DNA of 64,000 bases from Treponema sp. Marseille-Q4130. GTDB taxonomy: Bacteria; Spirochaetota; Spirochaetia; Treponematales; Treponemataceae. The first letter of the stretch is position 1; each line of letters opens with the position of its first letter. Of this stretch, positions 25,663 to 34,965 are shown in pieces. Location: the NCBI RefSeq assembly GCF_014334325.1, contig NZ_JACSET010000002.1:310001-374000 (forward strand). The letters run 5' to 3'. Position numbers and translations under genes: made by a program. Below the pieces are notes generated by a model, which saw only the letters and a list, made by a program, of their open reading frames with translations, was not told where the DNA came from and searched no databases.

Positions 25663-26994
25663 ATGGAATATGTTCCTTCGATGCGCAGCTTTGAAAGATG
25701 GCTCGATTCTTTTATCAATTTTGAAAAGCTTCCGCAAAAAAATATGTTTTGGCTCGACACGATGCGTTTTTTTTGCGAACGGCTCGGACATCCCGAAGCC
25801 TCGTCTCCGTGCATTCACATTGCCGGTTCCAAGGGCAAAGGCTCCGTTTCAAAGATGATCGCATGCATTTTGCAGGAAGCAGGCTTTTCCGTCGGTCTCT
25901 ACACTTCTCCGCACGTGAGCGATTTCCGTGAACGCATCGCGACACCCGGCGGCTTTTTCGAGGACGCGGTCTACAGTGACGCTGCAGCGGAATTGATGCA
26001 TGCGGTGCAATCGGCAGAAAGCGAAAAAAAAATACCGCGCACTCTTACATGGTTCGAACTTGTGACGCTCTACGCGTTTTTGTGCTTTCGTCGAGCGCGC
26101 ACCGATTGGAACGTATTCGAAGTCGGATTGGGCGGGAGGCTCGACGCGACAAACGTCGTCACGCCGAAACTCTGCTGCATTACGCCGATCGAACTCGAGC
26201 ACACCGAATACCTCGGCGACACGCTTGAAAAAATCGCCGCGGAAAAAGCGGGCATCATAAAACCGCGCATCCCCGTCATCGTTTCGCATCAAACGACACA
26301 TTCTGTCTACCGAATATTTCAAAAAAAAGCTCAAAAACTTGATACATCGTGCACTTTTTTAGACGATATGATACGATTTCGAGAAATTTCGTATACAAAT
26401 GATTGCTGTATGAACCTATGTTTCGAAAGCCCTCTGTTTTCCCGTCCCGTACAAACGACACTGCGTATGCTCGGCTCGGTGCAGGCACAAAATGCGGCTC
26501 AAGCCGCCCTCGCGGTAAAAACGGCACTGCCCTCAATCGATGAGGCCATTATCGAAAAGGGACTCGCAAAGGCAAGCCTCCCCGCCCGCTTTGAAATCAT
26601 ACCCTACCGCAATGCCGTCGTCGTCTTTGACGGAGCGCATACGGTCTTGAGTATGCAAAATACGCTTGACGCCCTCACTTCCCTCTTCCCGTCCCGCCCG
26701 CGCCATCTGCTTTTTGCGCTTGCAGCCGACAAAAATGTCGAAGCGATTGCCCGCCTTTTTCGCGGCACATTTCATTCGATCACGTTGACAAAACCGGGAT
26801 TTACAAAACACGGCGACATAGAACGCGCAGAGGCCGCCTGTAAAAGCGCGCACCTTTCGTTCACTTGTGAAATCGATTTTGAAAAAGCGGTACAAAGCGC
26901 ATTCGAAAAAGCCGAAGCCGCTTCCGCCGTCCTGCTCGTTTCAGGCTCTTTTTACCTTGCCGCCGATGCGAAGCGCATTATGCATTTTTGTTAA
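25663..26994 (+). CDS. folC: Folylpolyglutamate synthase / dihydrofolate synthase
   Basis: A 443-residue Mur-ligase-like enzyme that adds glutamate to (dihydro)folate or dihydropteroate using ATP. The P-loop is IAGSKGKGSVSKM (about residues 48-60). Further blocks are VGLYTSPHVSDFRERI, WNVFEVGLGGRLDATNVV, ITPIELEHTEYLGDTLEKIAAEKAGIIK and, in the C-domain, VVFDGAHTVLSM, where the usual motif is DGAHNP. The asparagine replaced by threonine in DGAHT is mildly unusual. The gene starts just after repeat copy A and is convergent with alr, 24 bp apart. Confidence 0.93.
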   Translation: MEYVPSMRSFERWLDSFINFEKLPQKNMFWLDTMRFFCERLGHPEASSPCIHIAGSKGKGSVSKMIACILQEAGFSVGLYTSPHVSDFRERIATPGGFFEDAVYSDAAAELMHAVQSAESEKKIPRTLTWFELVTLYAFLCFRRARTDWNVFEVGLGGRLDATNVVTPKLCCITPIELEHTEYLGDTLEKIAAEKAGIIKPRIPVIVSHQTTHSVYRIFQKKAQKLDTSCTFLDDMIRFREISYTNDCCMNLCFESPLFSRPVQTTLRMLGSVQAQNAAQAALAVKTALPSIDEAIIEKGLAKASLPARFEIIPYRNAVVVFDGAHTVLSMQNTLDALTSLFPSRPRHLLFALAADKNVEAIARLFRGTFHSITLTKPGFTKHGDIERAEAACKSAHLSFTCEIDFEKAVQSAFEKAEAASAVLLVSGSFYLAADAKRIMHFC

Positions 26995-27018
26995 TGTTCG
27001 GCAAACAACATTTCCGCG

Positions 27019-28161
27019 CTACACTTCTACGCGCGGCACGCGCTTTGCGATCCCCGTCAAAATCTCATACGAAATCGTGCCGGAAGCCTTTGCAATGTCC
27101 GCCGCCGTCTGCAGCGCACCGGAATTTTCAGGGCCGAATATGAGAGCTTTATCCCAACGGCGGACGCCGCCTGAGCCGACATCGACCATACACTGATCCA
27201 TACAGATGCGCCCGACGACGGGATAGTTTTTTCCGTTTATCGCGACGCACAGACCGGGAGATGCGCCGCGCGGCAATCCGTCGGCGTAGCCGATCGGAAG
27301 CGTTGCGAGGGCGGTATCGCATTCGGCTGTCCACGTGCGGTTATACGAAACCGCCTCCCCTTTTTTTATCGATTTGATCGCAACGACTTCGCTTTCAAGA
27401 GCCATCACGGGTTCGAGCGTACACGGCTTTCCCCGCTCGGCACAGTAAGCGCCGTCGATGCTCCCGTCAAAATAGCCGTACATAAGGATCCCCGGTCTCA
27501 CCATATCGAGCTGCATTTCCGGCCGGTCGATCAGCGCAGCAGACGCCGCGCAGTGCCTGATGCCAGGGTCTATACCTTCATCTTCGATCGATTTGACGGC
27601 GCACATAAAATGCGAAAATTGATCGTCCGTATACCGCCTCGCCGCCTCATCCGTTTCATCCGCCGAAGAAAAATGCGTACACACCCCTCCGAGTGCAAGG
27701 TGGGGCAAGTTTACGATGCGCTTTGCAAAGAGCGAAGCTTCATCGACGGAGCATCCTATGCGGCGCATGCCGGTATCGACTGCAAGATGTACGGGAAATT
27801 TCCCGGCAGCATATTTTCCGGCAGCGACGTTGAAAAGTTCGGCATAGGCTTCGTCGCACACGAGGGGGGTAAGCTTATATAAAACGGCGTCTTTCATCTC
27901 GTCGGGCGTACACAGACTTAAAAGCAAAATCGGAGAGGCGATGCCGCTTTCACGAAGCTCGATCCCTTCGTCTACGGTCGCAACCGCGCAAAACGATGCG
28001 CCTGAAGCGAGCGCCGTCTTTGCGGCAAAAACCGCGCCCGAGCCGTAACCGTTCGCTTTCACCGCCACGCAGATTTTCACATCGTTTTTAATAAAGGATT
28101 TAACGACGGAAAGATTGTGTATCAAATTGTTTTTATAAACGACCGCCCTCGTACTTCTCAT
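27019..28161 (-). CDS. alr: Alanine racemase
   Basis: A 380-residue PLP enzyme that supplies D-alanine for peptidoglycan. The PLP lysine lies in CVAVKANGYGSGA (about residue 37); GVCTHFSSADETD and IRHCAASAAL belong to the barrel; the second catalytic residue, tyrosine, is in GEAVSYNRTW; and PIGYADGLPRGASP and VGRICMDQCMVDVG complete the family pattern. Length is normal. It is a single-gene unit, convergent with folC and divergent from the secreted protein gene. Confidence 0.95.
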   Translation of the reverse strand: MRSTRAVVYKNNLIHNLSVVKSFIKNDVKICVAVKANGYGSGAVFAAKTALASGASFCAVATVDEGIELRESGIASPILLLSLCTPDEMKDAVLYKLTPLVCDEAYAELFNVAAGKYAAGKFPVHLAVDTGMRRIGCSVDEASLFAKRIVNLPHLALGGVCTHFSSADETDEAARRYTDDQFSHFMCAVKSIEDEGIDPGIRHCAASAALIDRPEMQLDMVRPGILMYGYFDGSIDGAYCAERGKPCTLEPVMALESEVVAIKSIKKGEAVSYNRTWTAECDTALATLPIGYADGLPRGASPGLCVAINGKNYPVVGRICMDQCMVDVGSGGVRRWDKALIFGPENSGALQTAADIAKASGTISYEILTGIAKRVPRVEV

Positions 28162-28410
28162 AGTATGCCTATTTTAGATAGACGGCGCCTTTTGAGCAAC
28201 AGGGCAAGCGGGAAATTTGACAATCCGAAATCTTGAGATTTTTTCAAAAAGACGATATACTGTATAGATGAATGACGACTTTTGAAATTACAGGCTTATA
28301 ATCGGCGATACCCCGTCCGCTTTGCCGCGCTCGAGTTCTTTGAGCGAAATTCCGTTTTCAAACGTATTGTGCATTCGATTTTTAAATTAATAATTTCAAC
28401 AAGGGTTCCT

Positions 28411-29379
28411 ATGGTTGTTTTAATAAAAAGATACCGTTCGATCGCTCCGGCGGTATTGCTTTTTTCGGCTTTTTTATCCGGTGCGTATGCATCGAAAAAA
28501 GGCGCAAAATCCGCACTTCCCCTACCGGCCGCGGAAGGCGCACTTGAAACGCCGAGTCCTGCCGATATCGAACAAAACGAATTTTTAACGAGGATTTCCG
28601 GCATCGCTTTGAACATCGTTTCTTTTCCGAAGCAAACGGTAAAGCACGTCCCTTTTCCGTCGGCGTATACGCTCCTCGTAAAAGATGTGGAGGGGAAAGA
28701 GGTTCCCGGCATGCCGATCACCGTTTCATACCCCGCATCGCGCACGGACGATTCGATCGTCTACGACGAAATCGTTTTAACGACGGACGAAAACGGACGC
28801 ATCGAATTTATGCCCGAAGTTCCGACTTCGTCGTTCAACGCGGTCGTAACCTTTTATCCGACACCCGTCAATTCGAATCCCGAAACCGTCAAAGCCGCCC
28901 GTGCCGCGAGCGTTACGGCACCTTACAAAGTCCGAACCGACTCGGCAAAAAAAAGCGGCATTCTCTACGTGTTCGATTTCGATGAAAACGGGCGCGCACT
29001 TACCAATTCGCGCTACATTCTGAGAGACTTTATCAATTCCGGCGTCCGATCGGGAAACTCTCCCATCCCTTCTCCCAATTATCTGAATCAAAGCATCGCG
29101 TCTCTTTACAAAGCGACGCGCGCCATCGTCGGCGACTCATCCGGTTTTATGGTATCGGGTTCGATAAAATTCGCCGCTCCTTCGGAACGCAAAGATGACG
29201 GCACCTATGCGTGCACACTCGTCGCCGACATTGTATGCATCGATATGCAAAACGGAGCAGTGTTATATAAAACGCGGCAGACGGCATCGGAGAGCGGGAC
29301 ATCGCAATATCTCGCCGTCGAAGCGTGCCGCAAAAAAATCGCTTCGCAAACGGTGCAGGCGATACTCTACGGAATGTAA
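28411..29379 (+). CDS. Secreted protein with Ig/TTR-like domain, function unknown
   Basis: A 322-residue protein from the ATG at 28411 (AAGGG upstream); a longer open frame to 28282 has no support. A cleavable signal peptide ends near AFLSGAYAS. Residues about 75-165 form a small beta domain (VKDVEGKEVPGMPITVSYP, LTTDENGRIEFMPEVP) of the carboxypeptidase-regulatory or Big type. The C-terminal half (GFMVSGSIKFAAPSER, ending CRKKIASQTVQAILYGM) resembles the alpha/beta periplasmic domains of FlgT/LPP20-like proteins. No catalytic motif is seen. It lies 39 bp upstream of thrC on the same strand. Confidence 0.7.
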   Translation: MVVLIKRYRSIAPAVLLFSAFLSGAYASKKGAKSALPLPAAEGALETPSPADIEQNEFLTRISGIALNIVSFPKQTVKHVPFPSAYTLLVKDVEGKEVPGMPITVSYPASRTDDSIVYDEIVLTTDENGRIEFMPEVPTSSFNAVVTFYPTPVNSNPETVKAARAASVTAPYKVRTDSAKKSGILYVFDFDENGRALTNSRYILRDFINSGVRSGNSPIPSPNYLNQSIASLYKATRAIVGDSSGFMVSGSIKFAAPSERKDDGTYACTLVADIVCIDMQNGAVLYKTRQTASESGTSQYLAVEACRKKIASQTVQAILYGM

Positions 29380-29418
29380 CGATAAAATCGATATTATTAA
29401 TTTTCGGAAGGATATGAT

Positions 29419-30834
29419 ATGAAGTACACCGATACGCGAGAGGCAAGCGTAAAAACCGATTTTCGAACCGCCGTAATGAGCGGCATGAATCCCGTAACGG
29501 GCGGCCTCTATATGCCCGAATCGTTTCCGCACATCGATCGGACCTTTATCAATAAAACGCCCGCTCCGTGTTTCCGCGATATCGCATTCAATATGGCAAA
29601 ACCCTACGTCGAAGGCGAAATCCCGGACGACGAACTCAAAGGTATCATCGAAGACGCATATCCGTTTTCGCCGAAACTCGTTCCCCTCGATTCGATCACC
29701 TATGTGCTGGAACTCTTTCACGGACCGACATGCGCGTTTAAAGATTTCGGCGCACGTTTTATGGCGCGCGTCATGTCGTTTTTTAATAAAACCGAAAAGG
29801 GTACGCTCCACATCCTCGTCGCAACTTCGGGCGACACGGGAAGCGCCGTCGGAAGCGCATTCCACAACGTGGCGGGTCTCGACGTGACGATCCTCTACCC
29901 CGAAGGAAAAGTGAGCGCCCTGCAGGAAAAACAGCTTTCGACCTTTACCGGAAACGTACGAGCGCTCAAAGTGCGCGGTACTTTCGACGATTGCCAAAAA
30001 CTCGTCAAAACCGCCTTTACCGATGCCGAATTGCGAAAAACTTTTCGCCTCTCTTCCGCAAATTCGATAAACATCGCGCGCCTTTTGCCGCAGAGCTTTT
30101 ATTATATGTACGCTTCTCTCGCTTCTCGCGACAGAGCAAAGCTCGACAGCAAAATCGACGACCCTGCCGTCATCATGTCCGTTCCGTCCGGCAATTTCGG
30201 AAATCTCACATCGGGTCTCATCGCACGCGAAATGGGAGCGCCGATCACCGGTTTCATCGCCGCAACAAATACGAATCACACCGTTCCCGACTGGATCGCC
30301 ACCGGAGAATACCGCGCGCGAGCGTCCGTCGAAACATACGCAAACGCGATGGATGTCGGCGCTCCGAGCAACTACGAGCGCATAGCCGCAATGTATTCGC
30401 TTGAACAAGTGCGGCATCTCTTTGCATCGTACTGGCTCGACAACGACGGCATTATGAACGCCGTCCGATCGTGTCACGCAAAAACGGGATACATCACCGA
30501 TCCGCACGGAGCGATAGCGTGGAAAGCGTGGGACGACATCAGAAGCGGCTCCATGCAAAATCTCATGGGCGGCATCAAAGGCTCAAGCGAAAAGCCCGGT
30601 CTCACGCCGAATATCCCCGATTGGGCGCGCTTCGTCACGGAAAAAAAGAGCGTCGGCATCATCCTCGAAACCGCCGATCCCGCAAAGTTCAGCGAAACCG
30701 TCGCCGAAGCCTGCGGAAGAGAGCCGCCCATGCCCGACAGGCTCATGCAAGTGATGCAGCTCCCCGACAACGCCGTCCCGATGGAAAACGATTACGAAGC
30801 GTTCAAATCATGGCTTACGTCGAATCTGGCGTAA
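29419..30834 (+). CDS. thrC: Threonine synthase
   Basis: A 471-residue PLP-dependent lyase that converts O-phosphohomoserine to threonine. The PLP lysine is in LFHGPTCAFKDFGARFMAR (about residue 110). The phosphate-binding loop is VATSGDTGSAVGSAF; LYPEGKVSALQEKQL and SVPSGNFGNLTSGLIA follow, and the ending has DPHGAIAWKA. It is the long (class I, yeast/E. coli type) form. GGAAGG precedes the ATG. No homoserine kinase or dehydrogenase is adjacent. Confidence 0.95.
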   Translation: MKYTDTREASVKTDFRTAVMSGMNPVTGGLYMPESFPHIDRTFINKTPAPCFRDIAFNMAKPYVEGEIPDDELKGIIEDAYPFSPKLVPLDSITYVLELFHGPTCAFKDFGARFMARVMSFFNKTEKGTLHILVATSGDTGSAVGSAFHNVAGLDVTILYPEGKVSALQEKQLSTFTGNVRALKVRGTFDDCQKLVKTAFTDAELRKTFRLSSANSINIARLLPQSFYYMYASLASRDRAKLDSKIDDPAVIMSVPSGNFGNLTSGLIAREMGAPITGFIAATNTNHTVPDWIATGEYRARASVETYANAMDVGAPSNYERIAAMYSLEQVRHLFASYWLDNDGIMNAVRSCHAKTGYITDPHGAIAWKAWDDIRSGSMQNLMGGIKGSSEKPGLTPNIPDWARFVTEKKSVGIILETADPAKFSETVAEACGREPPMPDRLMQVMQLPDNAVPMENDYEAFKSWLTSNLA

Positions 30835-30932
30835 GTCGCAAGGCTTTGCAGCGTGTGCCTGCAGACGCGTACGTGAGAAGCGGCGGTGCCCCCGATCATG
30901 CACAGATGCAAAGCAAGGAAACACACGGAGCG

Positions 30933-30962
30933 TTGCTATACGGTTGTAAATTATGATATAAT
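30933..30962 (+). promoter_or_regulatory. Putative promoter of the GntR-type regulator
   Basis: TTGCTA (30933-30938) and a perfect TATAAT (30957-30962) are 18 bases apart. Transcription would start near 30969, about 48 bases upstream of the GTG start at 31017. Confidence 0.5.
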
Positions 30963-31016
30963 TAATTACCGAAAATCCGACTTACGGTATATTGACGTAA
31001 ACTTAAGGGCATATCT

Positions 31017-31661
31017 GTGGCAAACAACAAGCTTACAATAAAAAAAAATTCGTTAAAACAAGACGCATATAAAAAAATTTACGATCTCGTGACGACAAAT
31101 GTTATAAAACCGGGCGATATTATCAATTTAGCTGATTTGGAAAAACATCTAAAACTCAGCAGAGCTCCCATCAGAGACGCTTTGATAGAGCTTTGCAGCG
31201 AAAACGTGTTTAAAAGCATCCCGAGATACGGCTATGAATTAATCGTCCTCAAACAAGAAGATTTAATCGAAATGCTGAACTACCGATTGATATTGGAGTG
31301 CGGCTTTTTGGATAAAAATTGGGAAAAAATCGTTATGTGCAATCCCGGCGTATTGGATTATTTATTGGGATATACCAAAAATCTCACGAATACGGATGCG
31401 GTGAGTGAATGGCAAAACAGTACATTATTTCACATAGAATTATTCAAACTGCACGGCAATGCGTATGCGTTAAGCAGTTTGGAACACGCCATAAAAAATC
31501 TGACACGTTTTTTCATTCAGAATTACTGGAAAAATTGGGCGGAAATTTCAAACGACACCCTCAACCTGTACCATGAAAATATTATCAGGGCAATAAAAAA
31601 CGACGACAAAGAAAGCGCTTTAAAATATTTGAGTATGGATATCGGCGGATTTAAAAGATAG
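31017..31661 (+). CDS. GntR-family transcriptional regulator (FadR/FCD type)
   Basis: A 214-residue regulator from a GTG start with TAAGGG upstream. The N-terminal winged helix-turn-helix covers about residues 10-75: LKQDAYKKIYDLVTTNVIKPGD, LEKHLKLSRAPIRDALIELCSENVFKSIPRYGYEL. The C-terminal helical FCD ligand domain has histidines at FHIELFKLHG, matching a possible metal/ligand site, and a late ENIIRAIKNDDKESAL, which is close to the FCD consensus HxxIxxAIxxxD. It heads the catabolic cluster. The palindromic site at 31813-31851 is its most likely operator. A hairpin with a T-run follows the gene, so it is probably its own transcript. Confidence 0.9.
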   Translation: MANNKLTIKKNSLKQDAYKKIYDLVTTNVIKPGDIINLADLEKHLKLSRAPIRDALIELCSENVFKSIPRYGYELIVLKQEDLIEMLNYRLILECGFLDKNWEKIVMCNPGVLDYLLGYTKNLTNTDAVSEWQNSTLFHIELFKLHGNAYALSSLEHAIKNLTRFFIQNYWKNWAEISNDTLNLYHENIIRAIKNDDKESALKYLSMDIGGFKR

Positions 31662-31692
31662 ATCTGAAAAAAATATTCGAAAACGAAGCTTT

Positions 31693-31713
31693 CAAAAAGG
31701 CAATCGCGCTTTT
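31693..31713 (+). terminator. Putative intrinsic terminator after the regulator gene
   Basis: AAAAAGGC (31693-31700) pairs with GCGCTTTTT (31705-31713) with a single bulged G and a 4-base loop. The T-run continues as CTGTTTT. It separates the regulator transcript from the antiporter promoter at 31789. Confidence 0.5.
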
Positions 31714-31788
31714 TCTGTTTTCCTTATAATAAGTGCGGTATTTGTATAATGATCGCAAAAAAATCATAAAATATTTTTAATTATTTCC

Positions 31789-31816
31789 TTGACAATTCGT
31801 ATTTCTGTGGTACCAT
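31789..31816 (+). promoter_or_regulatory. Putative promoter of the catabolic cluster
   Basis: A perfect -35 TTGACA (31789-31794), a 16-base spacer and TACCAT (31811-31816) as -10. The operator palindrome begins at 31813 and covers the -10 and start region, the classic layout for repression. Confidence 0.6.
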
Positions 31817-31851
31817 CTCATTGATATATTAATGATATATCAATGAGATGG
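31813..31851. promoter_or_regulatory. Double palindromic operator, likely for the GntR regulator
   Basis: A perfect 17-bp inverted repeat (31813-31829 and 31835-31851, arm CCATCTCATTGATATAT) flanks a 5-base centre. Inside it are two GntR-like 10-mers, TGATATATTA (31822-31831) and TGATATATCA (31833-31842), starting 11 bases apart, about one helical turn. The second is a perfect palindrome. Confidence 0.65.
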
Positions 31852-31932
31852 TTTAATTTATAATGTCTCATTAACAAATTTGTTTTCCTGTCCCGAAAGA
31901 TAGATTTATCAAATTTATTGAGGAGGCGATTT

Positions 31933-33315
31933 ATGGAAACCATGCACTTGGGGTTTATTTCTCTGATACCTACAATTGTCATGTTTGTATTCGTGTTTTG
32001 GACGAAACGGATGTTGCTGTCGTTTACTGTAGCAACGCTGGTCGGTTCCGTTTTGATCGGAGGATTTACTTTTCCGACCGTATGGCTCGACAAACTGCAG
32101 ACTGCGTGGGCGGCAGGTACCTGCGGATATCTCGTCGTTATGCTTTCCCTATTCGGCATATTGATCAAGCTTTTGGACGTATCGGGCTACTCTCTCGAAT
32201 TTGCAAATTGGATGGGAAAGTATGCAAATACGCGCAGAAAAGCGATGCTTATCACGTTTGCAATGGGATGGCTGATCTTTGTCGACGACTATTTGAACAA
32301 TATGGCCGTTTCGACCGCTATGAAGAATATCTGCGATAAACATAAAATTCCGCGCACTTTATTCGGTTTTTTGGTCAATTGTACGGCAGCACCGGTGTGC
32401 GTATTGATCCCCGTATCGACATGGGCGGCTTTTTATTCCGGTTTATTCGAAGAGATGAACGTACGGGTAAACGGAACGGGCTTGGGCGCATATATTGCGG
32501 GTATGCCGTTTTTATTTTATCCCGTCATCTTATTGCTCATCTGTTTTCTTATCATCATCGGAGTATTCCCGCTGCTCGGAATCACCAAAAAAGATAATGA
32601 ATTGGCGATGCAAACCGGTATAGTGTGTTCGAAAGAAGAATCCCTTGACGGAAAAGAATTACATGCGGACTCTGCGAATTCCAGCGAAACGCAAACAAAA
32701 AACAATCCTTTAAAATTCCTCGCTACTATGATCACCATCGTTACGATTACGATCGTCACGAAAAATGTTATGGTCGCTTGTATGGGCGCTATAGTCGTAG
32801 TAGTCGGCATCATCGTATTTGAAAAAAAGCTGAAACTGACGGAGGTGTTTTCGCATTCTTTTGAAGGAATCGCAAGTATGCTTACCGTCGACGCGACTAT
32901 CGCTCTTGCGCTGACTCTCGTAGAGATAAACAAGACGACGGGTATGACCGACTATGTCATCACCGTTCTTACTCCGCTGCTCAACGGTTCCATATTCGCC
33001 GCGATCGTATTCGCGTTCTGCGGCGCGTATGTGTTTTTTGCCGGCGGTTTTTGGGACGGTTCCATGATATTTGCTCCCATAGTCGTGCCTATCGCAGTCG
33101 CATTGGGAGTCAATCCGCTTTTGTCGTGCATGGCACTGGTATGCGCGGCGACGCTCGGAAGCACGACTTTTGTCGCAGGCGATGCCGTTATGATCACATC
33201 GGGCGCGGTGGAAATCAAGCCATACTACCAAATGCTCGGAACGTTTCCGTACGCTTTGATAGGCTATATATTAACCATAATCGGATTCACAATCGCAGGA
33301 TTTATCGTAAAGTAA
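31933..33315 (+). CDS. NhaC-family Na+/H+ antiporter-type transporter
   Basis: A 460-residue membrane protein with about eleven transmembrane helices; the ATG at 31933 has GGAGGCG upstream. Family markers are GWLIFVDDYLNNMAVSTAM and TAAPVCVLIPVSTWAAFYSGL in the first half, and the duplicated GGFWDGSMIFAPIVVPIA and CAATLGSTTFVAGDAVMITS in the second. Members of the NhaC/ArcD-like ion transporter group swap Na+ for H+, or move organic substrates such as malate/lactate or amino acids. Its place as first gene of a hydrolase operon suggests substrate uptake or product export more than pH control. Inference only for substrate. Confidence 0.86.
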   Translation: METMHLGFISLIPTIVMFVFVFWTKRMLLSFTVATLVGSVLIGGFTFPTVWLDKLQTAWAAGTCGYLVVMLSLFGILIKLLDVSGYSLEFANWMGKYANTRRKAMLITFAMGWLIFVDDYLNNMAVSTAMKNICDKHKIPRTLFGFLVNCTAAPVCVLIPVSTWAAFYSGLFEEMNVRVNGTGLGAYIAGMPFLFYPVILLLICFLIIIGVFPLLGITKKDNELAMQTGIVCSKEESLDGKELHADSANSSETQTKNNPLKFLATMITIVTITIVTKNVMVACMGAIVVVVGIIVFEKKLKLTEVFSHSFEGIASMLTVDATIALALTLVEINKTTGMTDYVITVLTPLLNGSIFAAIVFAFCGAYVFFAGGFWDGSMIFAPIVVPIAVALGVNPLLSCMALVCAATLGSTTFVAGDAVMITSGAVEIKPYYQMLGTFPYALIGYILTIIGFTIAGFIVK

Positions 33316-33324
33316 AAGATATGT

Positions 33325-34947
33325 ATGAACAATAATATCGCAGATAAAATATTTTTAAGTAATGCGATTTTTACGGGAGACGGCTCTTTGCCGTTTCCCG
33401 GCGGCGTCGCCGTCAGCGGCAATAAAATTATCGCCGTCGGTGAAAAGGCGGCAATCCTATCCTGCCACGGAACAAATACGTGTGTTTACGATTTCGGCGA
33501 TTGCTTAATAATGCCCGGAATATGCGATGCGCACGGCCATTATTCCATGGGAGCTTTGTACGACAGCAAGTATTTTATCAACGACATACTGTACTCGCAT
33601 TCGGAACAGGAATGCGTGTCAATGGTAAAAGCTTTTGCAGACGCTCATCCTGAATACGACTGTATCATAGGACAGGGATGGTTTCCCGCAAATTGGAACA
33701 ACGCCGAACTGCCGACGAAAAAATCGTTGGATCGCGCTATTCCCGACAGGCCTGTTTACCTCGCCGCGGCGGATGCGCACACGGGATGGCTTAACAGCAA
33801 AGCACTCGATGAAATAGGCATAGGTACCGGCAAGCCGGAATACGGGAACAATATCGTACTTTTACCGAACGGAGAACCGAGCGGAATTTTGCGAGAAAAC
33901 GCTTGGTTCAAATTGGCGTCGAGTAAAACGTTTGTACCCACCGATTCGATCAGCGATGAAGTCAATACGGACTTAATGCGTAAACTCTCAAAAGTAGGCA
34001 TTACTACGTTCTGCGACGTTTCGGGAATTTTACACGGCGTAAAATACGATTCTTTGGAACGCATGGATAAAGCCGGTACATTAACCGTCAGAATAAATTT
34101 GAATCCCGCCATCGGGCCCGATAAAGATCAAAAAACGCTTGCCGAATTGAAGAAAAAATATTGCTCGGATAAGCTCAAAGTTACGGGACTGAAAGGCGTC
34201 ATAGACGGCGTAACTTCAACGTATACGGGATATCTGTTGAAACCGTACGACGATAAACCCGATACGTCGGGTTTGCTGACCGCTTCCGAAGAGTATTTTG
34301 AACAATGTATCATAAATGCAAACGGATACGGCTTCAGCGTGAGACTCCATTGCATCGCCGACGGTTCGGTAAGATTGGCTTTGGATTGTTTTGAAAAATC
34401 GAATGCGGTAAACGATAACCGTTTAATACGCAATTCAATCGAGCACATTGAAAACATACACCCCGACGACATAGCGCGCTTTAAACAGCTGGGGGTGATA
34501 GCGTCTATGCAGCCGCGCCATCTAGCCCTCGATGCGAACGAAAAGCTCATACGATTGGGAAAAGAACGATGCCGCTGGGAATGGCCGTGCCGCTCTATCC
34601 TTGAATCGGGCGGAATCCTCGCCTTAGGGACGGACTACCCTGTCGTCGATTTCGATCCGTTTGAAACGATATACTACGGCGTTACGCGTAACGGTTATGA
34701 TAGGAAGCCGACGGGCGTAAATCCGTCCGAACGGCTTACAATGTCGCAAGCCTTAAAGGCTTATACGTTTGGAGGCGCATATGTATCGGGACGAGAAAAA
34801 GAATTAGGCACATTGGAAAGAGGAAAGCTGGCGGATATAGCCGTACTCGATCAAAATCTTTTTACTGTCGATGAAGAAAAAATACCCGACACAAAAGTGC
34901 TCATGACGGTATTCGACGGCGATATCATCTACGAAAACAAAAATTAA
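33325..34947 (+). CDS. Amidohydrolase family 3 (YtcJ-like) metal-dependent hydrolase, paralogue 1
   Basis: A 540-residue TIM-barrel amidohydrolase starting 9 bp after the antiporter stop. The HxH metal motif is in MPGICDAHGHYSMG; other barrel motifs are YLAAADAHTGWLNSKAL, VRLHCIADGSVRLALD, NSIEHIENIHPDD, MQPRHLALD and LALGTDYPVVDFDPF with the catalytic Asp. It ends with GTLERGKLADIAVLDQNLF. Relatives include N-substituted formamide deformylase and exoenzyme-regulatory AepA-like proteins; they hydrolyse amide or N-formyl bonds. Substrate unknown. A second, more distant member lies at 38753-40282. Confidence 0.88.
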   Translation: MNNNIADKIFLSNAIFTGDGSLPFPGGVAVSGNKIIAVGEKAAILSCHGTNTCVYDFGDCLIMPGICDAHGHYSMGALYDSKYFINDILYSHSEQECVSMVKAFADAHPEYDCIIGQGWFPANWNNAELPTKKSLDRAIPDRPVYLAAADAHTGWLNSKALDEIGIGTGKPEYGNNIVLLPNGEPSGILRENAWFKLASSKTFVPTDSISDEVNTDLMRKLSKVGITTFCDVSGILHGVKYDSLERMDKAGTLTVRINLNPAIGPDKDQKTLAELKKKYCSDKLKVTGLKGVIDGVTSTYTGYLLKPYDDKPDTSGLLTASEEYFEQCIINANGYGFSVRLHCIADGSVRLALDCFEKSNAVNDNRLIRNSIEHIENIHPDDIARFKQLGVIASMQPRHLALDANEKLIRLGKERCRWEWPCRSILESGGILALGTDYPVVDFDPFETIYYGVTRNGYDRKPTGVNPSERLTMSQALKAYTFGGAYVSGREKELGTLERGKLADIAVLDQNLFTVDEEKIPDTKVLMTVFDGDIIYENKN

Positions 34948-34965
34948 ATTTATGGGAGTGAAATT

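Noticed and set aside
29263-30558. 431-codon minus-strand open frame opposite thrC
   Set aside because: Shadow of threonine synthase; repeated HVV/RR-rich text and no recognisable domain.
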